Source of the DNA: Bacteroidales bacterium
Lineage (GTDB): Bacteria; Bacteroidota; Bacteroidia; Bacteroidales; F082
Length of the DNA: 38,816 nt
Assembly: GCA_029933565.1 (NCBI GenBank)
Contig: JAOZNY010000001.1
Location: 4,356 to 43,171, forward strand
Direction of reading: 5' to 3'
Of the stretch, positions 22,983-31,518 are shown one piece after another (the first letter of the stretch is position 1; the number at the start of each line of letters is the position of its first letter). The translations under genes were made by a program, and so were the position numbers. Under the pieces are notes generated by a model. The model saw only the letters and a list, made by a program, of their open reading frames with translations, was not told the origin of the DNA and searched no databases.

Positions 22983-24944
22983 TTATTTACCTAAATCACG
23001 AAAAGCATAAAATACAATGTTCAGATCCTTTAGAATATTGTAATCACGGGCATAAAGTAGGTTAAGATCGTCAATAATTTTTTGGTTGTTTGTTGTCGAT
23101 TTCATCCCATCAAGTGGGCTTAAAACAGAAGGTTTTACCTTTGGTAATTGAGTTGTGGAATTCTCTGGTAAATAATATCCTACCCATGATTTCTTTCCAA
23201 TTAAAACCTGAAAAATATTTCTTACAAAGCCCAAAGGTTTTTTTTGAAATACCATAAGTAAAGGCATGAGCGGGATAAGCAAAGCACTAAAAAAGAAATC
23301 AAACACCCTTTTGTTGCGCCTGTTTGGCGTGGTTCCTATTGCATTAATTCCAATGGTATAAAGGTCGCCACGTGTATGAATTGAATTTGAACCAATTATT
23401 GAAAGTCCATCTTCAGGGGCTATTTTAAAATCGATATTTTCGTTTTGCCATTCGGCCATTTTATCTATAATAGTATGATGTTTTATATCTGCTGAGCAGA
23501 AAATAATTTCATCAATCTTATAAATATTAATAATGTCTTTTACCTGAGAGATATTGCCAATGTAGTTTTCGTCATTTGCTTTAATATCGTCGGGATACAC
23601 AAGTCCAAGAAACTCTGGTTTCAAAAAAGACTCTTCAAGAAGTTTTGTTACCCTTGCAGCCTCATTCTTTTCACCAATTATTATAAAACGTTTTTTTTCC
23701 TTCTCCCCCATCTGTACCCATGGTACATTCAATTTGTAAAGCAGCAACCTGATTAGAGGCAACGCAGCCGTTCCCCATACGGAGCCTAAAAGTATCAAGG
23801 CACGCGAAAATCTAAGTGATTCGGGAAGAAGGGCATACAAAACAAGTATTACTATGCTTCCGGCCAAAAGCCCTGTAATTGAATTCCTTATCTTAACGGG
23901 TCGGTCGTAGCCGCCAGCAAAATAAACCGAGAGTAGCCAAATAAGCACATAGGTTGGAAGTACTGCAGTAACTAAAAACAAGGGGTAATTCCCACCTTCG
24001 GAATAGATAAAACTCCTTCCCCAAAGTGTTTTAATTAGAAAAACACCACCATAAAGAACTATCCCATCAATAAATGGAAGGCTTAGTCTGTTAAATATTC
24101 TTGATAAAATTGCAATAAAAGCCCTAAAATAAACAGCAACTTTTATAAGACTTGCAAATGCACTGGCATTTTTTTGTGTGAAATGTTTTTTTGCAAAAAT
24201 TACCATGGCATTGTAAAATACCAATACGTAATTCACACTACTCTTTTTGGTGCTTTCTCCTTTGTAGTGGATTATTCTGGTTTTCGGAAAATAATAGTTG
24301 TTGTAGCCTGCCTTTATTACCCTGTAAGATAAATCAATGTCTTCACCATACATAAAAAAGTCTTCGTCGAGTAAGCCAATTTTATCCAAAACACTTTTCC
24401 GCAACAGCATAAAAGCACCTGCCAAAATTTCTACTTTATGGGTTTCATTTTCATCGAGAAAGCCCAAATGGTATTTTGAAAAGCGTTTTGATCTTGGAAA
24501 AAGCGATGAAATGCCCGACATTTTATAAAAAGCAGTTGTGGGTGTTGGAAGTCCCCTTTTTGATTCAGGCAGAAACTTACCTGAGCCATCGACCATTTTT
24601 ACTCCAAGTGCACCCGCATCGGCATGCGCATCCATAAACTCAACTATCTTAATAAAGGTGTCGTCTTCAACCACGGTGTCGGGGTTGAGCAGCAAAACAT
24701 ATTCTCCCTTTGAAATTTTTATACCCTGGTTATTAGCACTCGAAAATCCTTTGTTGTCCTTGTTTTCAATGAGAGTAACTTCAGGGAACTTCTTTTTGAC
24801 CATTGGGCATGAGCCATCCACAGAGTCGTTGTCAACAACAATAACTTCCGCTTCAACACCATTCACGGCTTTACGCACCGATAAAAGGCATTGTTCGAGA
24901 AAATATTCAACATTATAGTTGACAATGATTATGCTTAACTTCAC
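22983..24944 (-). CDS. GT2 glycosyltransferase fused to a phosphoglycosyl-transferase-like membrane domain lacking its catalytic core
   Basis: A 653-residue fusion. Residues 1-250 are a family 2 glycosyltransferase of the WbbL rhamnosyltransferase type: SIIIVNYNVEYFLEQCL, VVDNDSVDGS, NKGFSSANNQGI, the metal-binding NPDT and GEDIDLSYR. Residues 270-400 hold several membrane helices. From about 416 a Rossmann-like segment (RFIIIGEKNEAARVTKLLE ... IDEIIFCSADI) resembles the CoA_binding_3 domain of WcaJ/WbaP proteins. From about 545 comes KRVFDFFFSALLIPLMPLL, like the membrane start of a sugar-phosphate transferase, and then directly LIGKKSWVGY and a C-terminal ARDYNILKDLNIVF. The catalytic stretch normally found between these (the KFRSM and DELPQ regions) is absent. 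It probably acts in lipid-linked polysaccharide assembly. Whether the second half does any chemistry is doubtful. The adjacent divergent flippase fits this role. Confidence 0.8.
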   Translation of the reverse strand: MKLSIIIVNYNVEYFLEQCLLSVRKAVNGVEAEVIVVDNDSVDGSCPMVKKKFPEVTLIENKDNKGFSSANNQGIKISKGEYVLLLNPDTVVEDDTFIKIVEFMDAHADAGALGVKMVDGSGKFLPESKRGLPTPTTAFYKMSGISSLFPRSKRFSKYHLGFLDENETHKVEILAGAFMLLRKSVLDKIGLLDEDFFMYGEDIDLSYRVIKAGYNNYYFPKTRIIHYKGESTKKSSVNYVLVFYNAMVIFAKKHFTQKNASAFASLIKVAVYFRAFIAILSRIFNRLSLPFIDGIVLYGGVFLIKTLWGRSFIYSEGGNYPLFLVTAVLPTYVLIWLLSVYFAGGYDRPVKIRNSITGLLAGSIVILVLYALLPESLRFSRALILLGSVWGTAALPLIRLLLYKLNVPWVQMGEKEKKRFIIIGEKNEAARVTKLLEESFLKPEFLGLVYPDDIKANDENYIGNISQVKDIINIYKIDEIIFCSADIKHHTIIDKMAEWQNENIDFKIAPEDGLSIIGSNSIHTRGDLYTIGINAIGTTPNRRNKRVFDFFFSALLIPLMPLLMVFQKKPLGFVRNIFQVLIGKKSWVGYYLPENSTTQLPKVKPSVLSPLDGMKSTTNNQKIIDDLNLLYARDYNILKDLNIVFYAFRDLGK

Positions 24945-24948
24945 GCTT

Positions 24949-24956
24949 CAAAAATA
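24949..24956 (-). promoter_or_regulatory. Candidate -7 box (TATTTTTG, minus strand) at the fusion glycosyltransferase start
   Basis: Plus-strand CAAAAATA, only four bases before the ATG at 24942-24944. If real, the mRNA would be nearly leaderless; it may instead be a chance match. Confidence 0.3.
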
Positions 24957-25107
24957 AAAAATATCATCCTCTGACTTTCAGATTGGGCAATTATTATTTT
25001 GAAACGTGTATTTTGTCTATTTATTGGGTTTTTAAAATGATTAAAAGAGTGACACATCCTCTCTGATCCATTCCATTGTTCCAACTTAAAGGCAACAACA
25101 ATAATTA

Positions 25108-25115
25108 TATCTTTG
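25108..25115 (+). promoter_or_regulatory. Candidate -7 box (TATCTTTG) for the flippase operon
   Basis: A TAnnTTTG match 13 bases before the ATG at 25129. Confidence 0.5.
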
Positions 25116-25128
25116 CGTTTTTAGCAAA

Positions 25129-26433
25129 ATGGTAAACAAAATACTAGGCACAACCGGAACCAGAATACTAAATGCAGTATTCAATTTAGTTATTTTGGTA
25201 CTTATTGGCAGGCTTATCGGTAGCGAAGGACTTGGTATTATTGGTCTTGTGCTGGTGGCCATAACAATTATTCAAATTTTTATCGACCTTTTGGGAGGCG
25301 GTGGATTAATCTATTTTGCTTCGCGATTAAACCAAACAGCACTGCTACTTATCTCTTATTCTTGGATTATTATTGTACTTCTCCTGTTTTCATTAGTATT
25401 TCTTCTGCTGGCTAATTTATTCCTTGATTTTTATCTCACTGTAATTCCTAATAATCTGGAAACAACTATTTTACTACTTGCTTTTCTGAACGCATTAATG
25501 CAAACTCATTACAATCTTTTAATTGGGAAAGGAAAAATAAAGCAGTACAATATTGTTTTTACCATTCAGATTAGCGTATTGCTGTTTGCATTTTTATATT
25601 TTCTTTATGGTGAGGGAAAACACGAATTTAGTTCGTATTTAAACTCTTTAATGCTTTCTTATGGCATGGGTGCTTTATTAAGTTTTGCAGTTTTGATAAG
25701 GTATTTGAGAGCAACTCGTATAGAAAATGTAAAAGGAATTATCAGACAAATACTTGAGTTTGGTTTTATCAGTCAATTGGCAAATGGATTTCACATTTTA
25801 AACAAAAGGCTGAGTTTTTATTTTGTAAGTTCATTTTCAGGTTTGTCCTCACTTGGGGTTTACAATGCTGGTATTCAACTAACAGAAGGTTTAAGATTAA
25901 TCGGACAGAGTATTTCGCTGGTTCAGTTCAGTGAAATAGCAAATTCAAACGATAAAGATTTTGCAGTTTCAATAACTATTAAACTAATGAAACTTTCGGT
26001 TTTGTTAACAATACTTGGACTGGCAGTATTGCTGCTTATTCCCCAAAGTATTTACGAAATGCTGTTTACTATTGAGTTTTCGCAGTTGAAACTTATAATT
26101 TTTGCATTAAGCCCAGGTGTAATTGCCTTGTCGGCTAACACTATTTTTAGTCATTATTTTTCAGGCTTGGGAAATCCAAAAGTTAGTTTGTGGGCAAATA
26201 TTGTGGGCTTTGTTGCAACAGTAGTATTGGCAATTATTTTAATCCCTTTAATCGGGATTGTTGGCGCAGCCTTAACAACATCAATAAGTTATACAATAAC
26301 AGTAGTTTATCAATATTTTATTTTCAAAAAACAAACTGCAACAAAGTTTAATCAGTGGATGCTTACAGCAAAGGATTTAAGAGACTTTGTGAAAATTATT
26401 AAAGTATTAACAAAAACCAAAAACATTGACTAA
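25129..26433 (+). CDS. Wzx-like polysaccharide flippase / oligosaccharide translocase
   Basis: A 434-residue membrane protein with about 12-14 hydrophobic helices, of the MOP/MATE-related polysaccharide-biosynthesis family. The N-terminus LGTTGTRILNAVFNLVILVLIGRLIGSEGLG has the conserved R/G pattern of Wzx-type flippases, which move undecaprenyl-linked sugar units across the inner membrane. The family pattern GLSSLGVYNAG is seen in mid-protein. It is divergent from the fusion glycosyltransferase 184 bases away, so both may serve one glycan. No polymerase or ligase gene is in the window. The carboxyl end is basic (KIIKVLTKTKNID) and overlaps the start of the next gene by eight bases. The family is clear; the glycan is not. 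Confidence 0.85.
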   Translation: MVNKILGTTGTRILNAVFNLVILVLIGRLIGSEGLGIIGLVLVAITIIQIFIDLLGGGGLIYFASRLNQTALLLISYSWIIIVLLLFSLVFLLLANLFLDFYLTVIPNNLETTILLLAFLNALMQTHYNLLIGKGKIKQYNIVFTIQISVLLFAFLYFLYGEGKHEFSSYLNSLMLSYGMGALLSFAVLIRYLRATRIENVKGIIRQILEFGFISQLANGFHILNKRLSFYFVSSFSGLSSLGVYNAGIQLTEGLRLIGQSISLVQFSEIANSNDKDFAVSITIKLMKLSVLLTILGLAVLLLIPQSIYEMLFTIEFSQLKLIIFALSPGVIALSANTIFSHYFSGLGNPKVSLWANIVGFVATVVLAIILIPLIGIVGAALTTSISYTITVVYQYFIFKKQTATKFNQWMLTAKDLRDFVKIIKVLTKTKNID

Positions 26434-27364
26434 AAATACCAAAGGCATTATTCTGGCAGTTGCTTCGGCATTGGCTGTAAGCAATGTTTTCATATTTAGT
26501 AAAGCTGCTCTAAAGGAGGTTCATCTTGCGCAATTTGGTGTTTATTGGTTTGGACTTGGCATAATTTGGAATCTGATTTTTATTTTTGCACTGAAAAAGC
26601 ATAAAAAAATTGCTCTCCTCAATAAGAGCTCATTTAAGGCACTGGGCCTAATTGCCGTTTTGGAGATGTTCGCCACTATATTTTTCTTCCTTGCAATTAA
26701 TACTGTTGATAATCCAACCATAGTTTCTTTTCTAGCAAATATTAATCCCTTCATAATTACTGTTTTGGGTTTCTTTTTGCTAAAAGAGCGGTTTAATTTA
26801 ACTGAAGGTTTTGGAATGGCAATAACCCTTATTGGAGCATTTATTATTTCCTTTAAGGGAAGTGTATTGGGAGAACTATTTATTAATGGTACTCAGTATG
26901 TAGTCTTGTCGGGTATTATTTATGCTTTCTCCAATATAGTAGCTAAAAAGAATATTAAAAAACTCGATGCGTCGTTTCTGGCAATGTCACGTTTATTATT
27001 ACTGTTTATTGCTTCTTTTGGAAGCATGCTTTACTTTAACCTAAGTTTCGAACTTCCAAAATCAGCCATGATAAATATATCCATTGGCTCGGTGCTAGGA
27101 CCATTTTTTACTGCAACTCTGGGTTATCTGGCATTAAAATATATTGAAATCTCAAAAGCCTCAATGATTAGCAGTGTTAGAAGTTTGTTTGTTCTTATTG
27201 GTTCCTTTTTGTTTTTCGGAAATATTCCGGGTAGCATACAGTTAATTGGTGGTACGTTTACTATTTTAGGAGTTATATTAATATCAATGGGAAAGATTAG
27301 GCTGAAAAGGAATGCGGCTGTTAAGAGACAGGAAACAGGAGCGAAGAATCAGGATATAAGATAA
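26426..27364 (+). CDS. EamA/DMT-family permease
   Basis: A 312-residue protein with ten predicted membrane helices in two EamA repeats (roughly residues 8-140 and 150-290). The patterns FVSFLANINPFIITVLGFFLLKER and GYLALKYIEISKASMISSVRSLFVLIGSFLFFG are typical of drug/metabolite transporters. It begins with TTG (26426), inside the end of the flippase gene; no ATG is available before residue 70, so this start is well supported and implies translational coupling. EamA proteins export or import diverse metabolites, and no substrate can be named. Coupling to a flippase could mean a role in envelope or glycan-precursor traffic, but this is inference. A basic tail (KRNAAVKRQETGAKNQ) ends the protein. 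Confidence 0.85.
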   Translation: MTKNTKGIILAVASALAVSNVFIFSKAALKEVHLAQFGVYWFGLGIIWNLIFIFALKKHKKIALLNKSSFKALGLIAVLEMFATIFFFLAINTVDNPTIVSFLANINPFIITVLGFFLLKERFNLTEGFGMAITLIGAFIISFKGSVLGELFINGTQYVVLSGIIYAFSNIVAKKNIKKLDASFLAMSRLLLLFIASFGSMLYFNLSFELPKSAMINISIGSVLGPFFTATLGYLALKYIEISKASMISSVRSLFVLIGSFLFFGNIPGSIQLIGGTFTILGVILISMGKIRLKRNAAVKRQETGAKNQDIR

Positions 27365-27403
27365 TGCATACCTCTTATTGAAAAAGAAAAGGATAAATAG
27401 CAA

Positions 27404-28039
27404 ATGAATACTACATCAAAATTTCTCAGAAAATTATTTCCAAGTATTGAACTTGTTGAAAGACTTGAGCAGGAAACTTCCTTAATGGAGATTCCTGAAA
27501 ACGAGAGTATTCTGGAAATTGACGATTACATTAAAATAATTCCTTTGGTTGTTGAAGGCAGAATAAAGGTAATGCGAAATGATGAATCGGGAAAGGAGAT
27601 ACTGCTTTATTATATAAATCCGGGGGAGAGTTGTGCTCTTTCGATTGCTGCCGGACTTAACAATAAAAAAAGTGTGGCATTCGCTGTTACCGACAGTAAA
27701 ACCAAATTACTGGCAATTCCAATCGATAAATTGGAAAGCATGATAAAAACTTTTCCATATCTAAATAAATTTGTTCTTGAACTATTTCACCAAAGGTTCA
27801 ACGAACTAATCGATTTCATCGATGCCATAAGTTTTAAGAATATCGATGCCAGGCTGATCGAGTATCTTCAAAAAAAATCTGATAATACTAATAATATGTT
27901 TGTGAATATTACCCACAGAGAGATTGCCGAAGATTTGGGTACGGCCCGCGAGGTGGTTTCTCGACTTTTAAAACAACTGGAAAAGCAAGGTAAAATTAAA
28001 AACTACCGAGGAAAGATTGAAATTATTAGTCTTATGTAA
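27404..28039 (+). CDS. Crp/Fnr-family transcriptional regulator
   Basis: A 211-residue regulator. Residues 20-125 form a cNMP-binding-type beta-roll (LVVEGRIKVMRNDESGKEILLYYINPGESC). Residues 130-150 form the dimerisation helix. A winged helix-turn-helix fills about 168-205 (THREIAEDLGTAREVVSRLLKQL). The N-terminus lacks the FNR cysteine cluster, and the roll lacks an obvious cAMP-binding RxS pair. A single Cys77 sits in the turn ESCALS, a position I recall as conserved in this subgroup. The ligand is unknown. It precedes a DUF2892 membrane protein gene. A Crp-like half-site pair in the gap suggests that it controls that gene. The basic linker NYRGKIEII ends the wing. Confidence 0.9.
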   Translation: MNTTSKFLRKLFPSIELVERLEQETSLMEIPENESILEIDDYIKIIPLVVEGRIKVMRNDESGKEILLYYINPGESCALSIAAGLNNKKSVAFAVTDSKTKLLAIPIDKLESMIKTFPYLNKFVLELFHQRFNELIDFIDAISFKNIDARLIEYLQKKSDNTNNMFVNITHREIAEDLGTAREVVSRLLKQLEKQGKIKNYRGKIEIISLM

Positions 28040-28050
28040 CTTTAGTCACC
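28035..28050 (+). promoter_or_regulatory. Candidate Crp-type operator upstream of the DUF2892 gene
   Basis: TGTAA - CTTTAG - TCACC matches 8 of 10 bases of the classical Crp half-sites TGTGA-N6-TCACA and overlaps the regulator's stop codon. Its centre is about 43 bases upstream of the start site predicted from the box at 28072-28079, close to the -41.5 position of class II activation. Confidence 0.5.
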
Positions 28051-28071
28051 AACTTAATCTTAAACACGAAC

Positions 28072-28079
28072 TAATTTTG
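28072..28079 (+). promoter_or_regulatory. Candidate -7 box (TAATTTTG) for the DUF2892 gene
   Basis: A TAnnTTTG match 24 bases before the ATG. No -33 element is seen, which fits an activator-dependent promoter. Confidence 0.5.
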
Positions 28080-28103
28080 CTGCATAATTTAAAAAAATAG
28101 ATC

Positions 28104-28289
28104 ATGAAGAAAAATGTAGGTTCAATCGACAAAATTATTAGAGTTATTCTAGCCATTATTATTGGTGCCCTTGGATATTATTATCAAACATGGTGGGGAT
28201 TAGTAGCAATAGTTCCTTTAGCAACGGCATTTATGAATTTTTGCCCCCTCTACCCTATTTTTGGTATTAGTTCTTGTGGCAAGAAGTAA
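28104..28289 (+). CDS. DUF2892 (YgaP-like) small membrane protein
   Basis: A 61-residue protein with two adjacent hydrophobic segments (IIRVILAIIIGALGYYY and WWGLVAIVPLATAFM) and a short tail with conserved cysteines (CPLYPIFGISSCGKK). This is the inner-membrane YgaP-type domain known as DUF2892. In many bacteria it is fused to, or next to, a rhodanese; none is present here. The gene follows a Crp/Fnr regulator, a pairing often seen in sulfide- or thiol-responsive units. Its function is unknown. The start is ATG 28104, after an A-rich spacer. A strong terminator follows. The membrane role and sulfur connection are inference. Confidence 0.85.
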   Translation: MKKNVGSIDKIIRVILAIIIGALGYYYQTWWGLVAIVPLATAFMNFCPLYPIFGISSCGKK

Positions 28290-28307
28290 TTAAATACTAC
28301 TTAAAGT

Positions 28308-28347
28308 AAAAGGACTTTGTTGATTAACTTAGTCCTTTTATTTTTTT
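28308..28347 (+). terminator. Intrinsic terminator after the DUF2892 gene
   Basis: AAAAGGACT / AGTCCTTTT, a 9-bp stem with a 14-base loop, followed by a T-run. It begins 18 bases after the stop. Confidence 0.85.
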
Positions 28348-28448
28348 CATGAAAACTTAATAAGCTGAATCCCTTTGTATAAGCAGTTTTCAACATCTTT
28401 TGTTTGAAAACTATTTAATAAATATGTTTAAGTACAAGCGCAAGTTGA

Positions 28449-28456
28449 TATTTTTG
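28449..28456 (+). promoter_or_regulatory. Candidate -7 box (TATTTTTG) for parE
   Basis: A TAnnTTTG match 17 bases before the ATG at 28474. Confidence 0.5.
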
Positions 28457-28473
28457 CCAGAAATTACAAATAA

Positions 28474-30336
28474 ATGTCGGCAGAATACACAGAGGATAGC
28501 ATACGGTCGTTGGATTGGAAGGAGCACATCAGGCTTAGGCCGGGTATGTACATTGGTAAGCTTGGAGATGGAAGTTCGCAGGATGACGGAATTTATGTAC
28601 TCTTAAAGGAGATAATAGATAACTCCATCGACGAATTTGTAATGGGACATGGTAATACCATTGAGGTTACTATTAGTGATAGGGAGGTTAGTGTACGCGA
28701 TTTTGGAAGGGGAATGCCTCTTGGAAAAGTTGATGCCTGCGTTAGCAAAATAAATACCGGAGCCAAATACGATTCAAAGGTATTTAAAAAGGCTGTTGGT
28801 TTGAATGGTGTTGGATCAAAGGCAGTTAATGCCTTGTCGCAATATTTTAAGGCTCAATCGATAAGGGAAAATAAAACCAAGTTAATTGAGTACCAAAGGG
28901 GTGCAGTAACCAAAGATGCTAAAATAGTAAGTAGTGATGAAAAAACGGGAACAATTATTTCCTTTATACCCGACACTGAGATTTTTGGAAATTATAAATA
29001 TCTTTTTGAATATGTTGAGGAAATGCTATGGAATTATGTGTTCCTTAACAATGGACTTACCATAGTTTTCAACGGTCAGAAAATGCAGGCTAAAAATGGC
29101 CTGATTGATTTATTGGAACATAATCTCAATGGAAACGGCCCACTGCTCTACCCTATCGTACACATTACAGAAGGCGATTTTGAATGTGCTTTCAGTCACA
29201 GTTCAAGAACTTATAGCGAAGAGTATTACTCTTTTGTAAATGGTCAGCATACTACTTCGGGAGGAACTCACCAAAATGCATTTAAGGAAGCAATTGTTAA
29301 AACAATACGTGAATTCTTTAATAAGGATTTTGAGACCAACGATATACGCACATCAATTTTTGCGGCAATGTCAATAAAAGTTCAGGAACCAATTTTTGAG
29401 TCACAGACTAAAACAAAATTGGGTTCTCAATATATTGAGCCTGACGGACAAACTATTAGAAACTACATTCACGACCTTGTAAAACGTAATCTCGATAATT
29501 ACCTACATATTAATAGCGAAGATGCAGAAATTTTGCATAGAAAAATCCTTCAGAATGAGAAGGAACGGAAAGATATGGCAGGTATTAAAAAACTTGCTCG
29601 TGAAAGTGTGAAGCGAGTTAGCCTTCATAACAAAAAACTTCGCGATTGTCGTATCCACCTTAACAGTCATCACGAAAAAAGGCTGGAAACAACTATATTT
29701 ATTACGGAGGGTGATTCGGCCAGTGGTTCAATAACCAAGTCGCGCGATGTTAAAACACAGGCAGTTTTTAGCCTTAAAGGTAAACCTTTGAATAGTTATG
29801 GTCTCAGTAAGAAAATTGTTTACCAAAACGAAGAATTTAACTTACTTCAATCGGCATTGAATATCGATGAAAGTATGGACGATCTTAGGTATAACAATAT
29901 TGTTGTTGCAACAGATGCCGATGTTGACGGTATGCATATCAGATTGCTTCTGCTAACTTTCTTTTTGCAGTTTTATCCCGATTTGGTAAAAGGAGGTCAT
30001 CTTTACATTTTACAGACTCCGCTATTTAGGGTAAGAAACAAAAAGGAAACATTGTATTGCTATAATGATAATGAAAGGAATAATGCAATCGATAAACTAA
30101 AACCAAATCCTGAAATAACACGATTTAAAGGACTTGGTGAAATCTCACCATCAGAGTTCAAGCATTTTATTGGAAACAATATCAGGCTCGAACCTGTAAT
30201 TCTAAAAGGAGAGTCAACAATAAATGAAACCCTTGAATTTTACATGGGAAAAAATACTCCAAAACGTCAGGAGTTTATAATCAATAATCTTCGTGTTGAA
30301 GAAAGTGTTAATTTGGATGATGTAAAGGTTGCCTAA
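28474..30336 (+). CDS. parE: DNA topoisomerase IV subunit B (ParE)
   Basis: The ATPase subunit of topoisomerase IV, which decatenates daughter chromosomes with ParC. The 620 residues are the ParE size. The GHKL ATPase domain has Glu46 and Asn50 in KEIIDNSIDE, DFGRGMP at 76-82, and the lid GLNGVGSKAVNAL at 109-121. The transducer domain has QTKTKLGS. The TOPRIM domain has Glu412 in TEGDSASG and the acidic DADVDG at 481-486. The C-terminal PKRQEFIINNL resembles ParE more than GyrB; a GyrB would normally have a longer linker. In many Bacteroidota a parC gene follows directly, but here a ttcA-like gene does. The start is ATG 28474, with a promoter-like box 17 bases upstream. Confidence 0.9.
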   Translation: MSAEYTEDSIRSLDWKEHIRLRPGMYIGKLGDGSSQDDGIYVLLKEIIDNSIDEFVMGHGNTIEVTISDREVSVRDFGRGMPLGKVDACVSKINTGAKYDSKVFKKAVGLNGVGSKAVNALSQYFKAQSIRENKTKLIEYQRGAVTKDAKIVSSDEKTGTIISFIPDTEIFGNYKYLFEYVEEMLWNYVFLNNGLTIVFNGQKMQAKNGLIDLLEHNLNGNGPLLYPIVHITEGDFECAFSHSSRTYSEEYYSFVNGQHTTSGGTHQNAFKEAIVKTIREFFNKDFETNDIRTSIFAAMSIKVQEPIFESQTKTKLGSQYIEPDGQTIRNYIHDLVKRNLDNYLHINSEDAEILHRKILQNEKERKDMAGIKKLARESVKRVSLHNKKLRDCRIHLNSHHEKRLETTIFITEGDSASGSITKSRDVKTQAVFSLKGKPLNSYGLSKKIVYQNEEFNLLQSALNIDESMDDLRYNNIVVATDADVDGMHIRLLLLTFFLQFYPDLVKGGHLYILQTPLFRVRNKKETLYCYNDNERNNAIDKLKPNPEITRFKGLGEISPSEFKHFIGNNIRLEPVILKGESTINETLEFYMGKNTPKRQEFIINNLRVEESVNLDDVKVA

Positions 30337-30346
30337 AACCTTTATT

Positions 30347-31093
30347 ATGGGCACAAAGGGCGAATATTCAAAATACCAGATAAAACATATTGAGTTTGTG
30401 AAGAACAAACTTGCCAAGGCAGTTATCGATTATAAGATGATTGCAGATGGTGATAAAGTGCTTGTTGCAATTAGTGGGGGAAAAGACTCGCTGGTGCTGC
30501 TTGAAGCATTATCTGCTTTTAAAAAGTTTCAAAAGGTTGAGTTTGACCTTGTAGCTATTCACATAAACGTTATTGATGTTGCCTATGAGGTCAAACGCGA
30601 CTTTTTATTGGAACTTAGTAACTCCCTGGACGTAAAATTGGACTTTGTTGAAATTGAGGCAGGAATTGAAGACCGAGGCAAAAAAGCCCCTTGCTTTGTT
30701 TGCTCTTGGCATAGGCGTAAAACCTTGTTTACCTACGCAAAAGAAAATGGATTCAACAAACTAGCATTAGGCCATCACATGGATGATGCGGTTGAGACCT
30801 TAATATTGAATATGGCCTATCACGCAAATATTTCCTCACTTCCTGGTGTTCTCAGTATGTTTGATGGTGTACTGAGTTTGATAAGGCCGCTTATTTTACT
30901 GACCAACCACGATACCCAAGAATTTGCTAACATCAAGAAATATCCAAAATTAAAAACTGAATGTCCATTTGAAGACCTTACAAAAAGGACAACAGCAAGA
31001 AATTTAATAAAACAATTGGAACAAATCCATCCTAAGGCAAAACAAAATCTTTTTAAATCACTTAGCAATATTGATTTGGAGTATTTGCCATAG
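30347..31093 (+). CDS. ttcA: TtcA-family tRNA 2-thiolation enzyme
   Basis: An ATP-PPi-loop enzyme of about 248 residues, likely catalysing s2C32 formation in tRNA with an iron-sulfur cluster. The PP-loop SGGKDS is at 43-48. Two cluster cysteines form PCFVC at Cys116 and Cys119. The third candidate is Cys206 in TECPFED. GHHMDDAVET at 142-151 is the second nucleotide-site motif. It is shorter than the 311-residue E. coli TtcA, so the close relative TtuA/Ncs6 cannot be excluded, but the cysteine pattern fits TtcA best. It starts 10 bases after parE; the frame also extends to a TTG at 30329 that overlaps parE, but the ATG at 30347 is better. It is probably co-transcribed with parE. Confidence 0.83.
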   Translation: MGTKGEYSKYQIKHIEFVKNKLAKAVIDYKMIADGDKVLVAISGGKDSLVLLEALSAFKKFQKVEFDLVAIHINVIDVAYEVKRDFLLELSNSLDVKLDFVEIEAGIEDRGKKAPCFVCSWHRRKTLFTYAKENGFNKLALGHHMDDAVETLILNMAYHANISSLPGVLSMFDGVLSLIRPLILLTNHDTQEFANIKKYPKLKTECPFEDLTKRTTARNLIKQLEQIHPKAKQNLFKSLSNIDLEYLP

Positions 31094-31180
31094 GGGGTTT
31101 ATTTCAACTTAAAAGACCAACTGCTTTGTTGGTGGTCATGTTCTGATGGCTTTGCCAATATTTTTTAATTTTTGAACGAC

Positions 31181-31260
31181 GAATATCGATTAACGAATAA
31201 TGATTTAAGATGTAAATGAATTTCAAAAATTCTAAAATCGTTAATCAGTGTTCGATATTC
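31181..31260. repeat. 80-bp palindromic element
   Basis: The ends GAATATCGA and TCGATATTC pair perfectly, as do related inner segments (GATTAACGA-like) and a central hairpin GAATTT-CAA-AAATTC. TTTTTGAA-like sequence borders both ends. The form is that of a miniature inverted-repeat element; it has no coding capacity. Confidence 0.6.
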
Positions 31261-31337
31261 AAAAAACAATAAGAACTTAAAACCCCCATATTGGTGTAAT
31301 CCAAAGCCACCTTCATAGAATGTGTGATTTTTACTAA

Positions 31338-31387
31338 TTTGACAGGATTTCAAGTTTTACTGCTTTTGACAGGATTTACAGGTTTTA
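31338..31387. repeat. 27-bp tandem direct repeat (TTTGACAGGATTT core)
   Basis: TTTGACAGGATTT occurs at 31338 and 31365, followed in each copy by a similar A/G-TTTTA end. The period is 27 bp and there are two copies. Confidence 0.65.
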
Positions 31388-31518
31388 TTGGAAAACCACC
31401 GTTCCTGAAAATACTGGACATGGTTGCTGCCTGAAAAATGTGCATAGACAAATTTGAAATATTTAAACATATAATAAAAACAATTCAAGAAAGCATGCTA
31501 GGCACGAGTCCCCTTTGT

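Noticed and set aside
28474..30336. parE being gyrB
   Set aside because: The 620-residue length and the PKRQEFIINNL end match ParE. A GyrB reading cannot be fully excluded without alignment.
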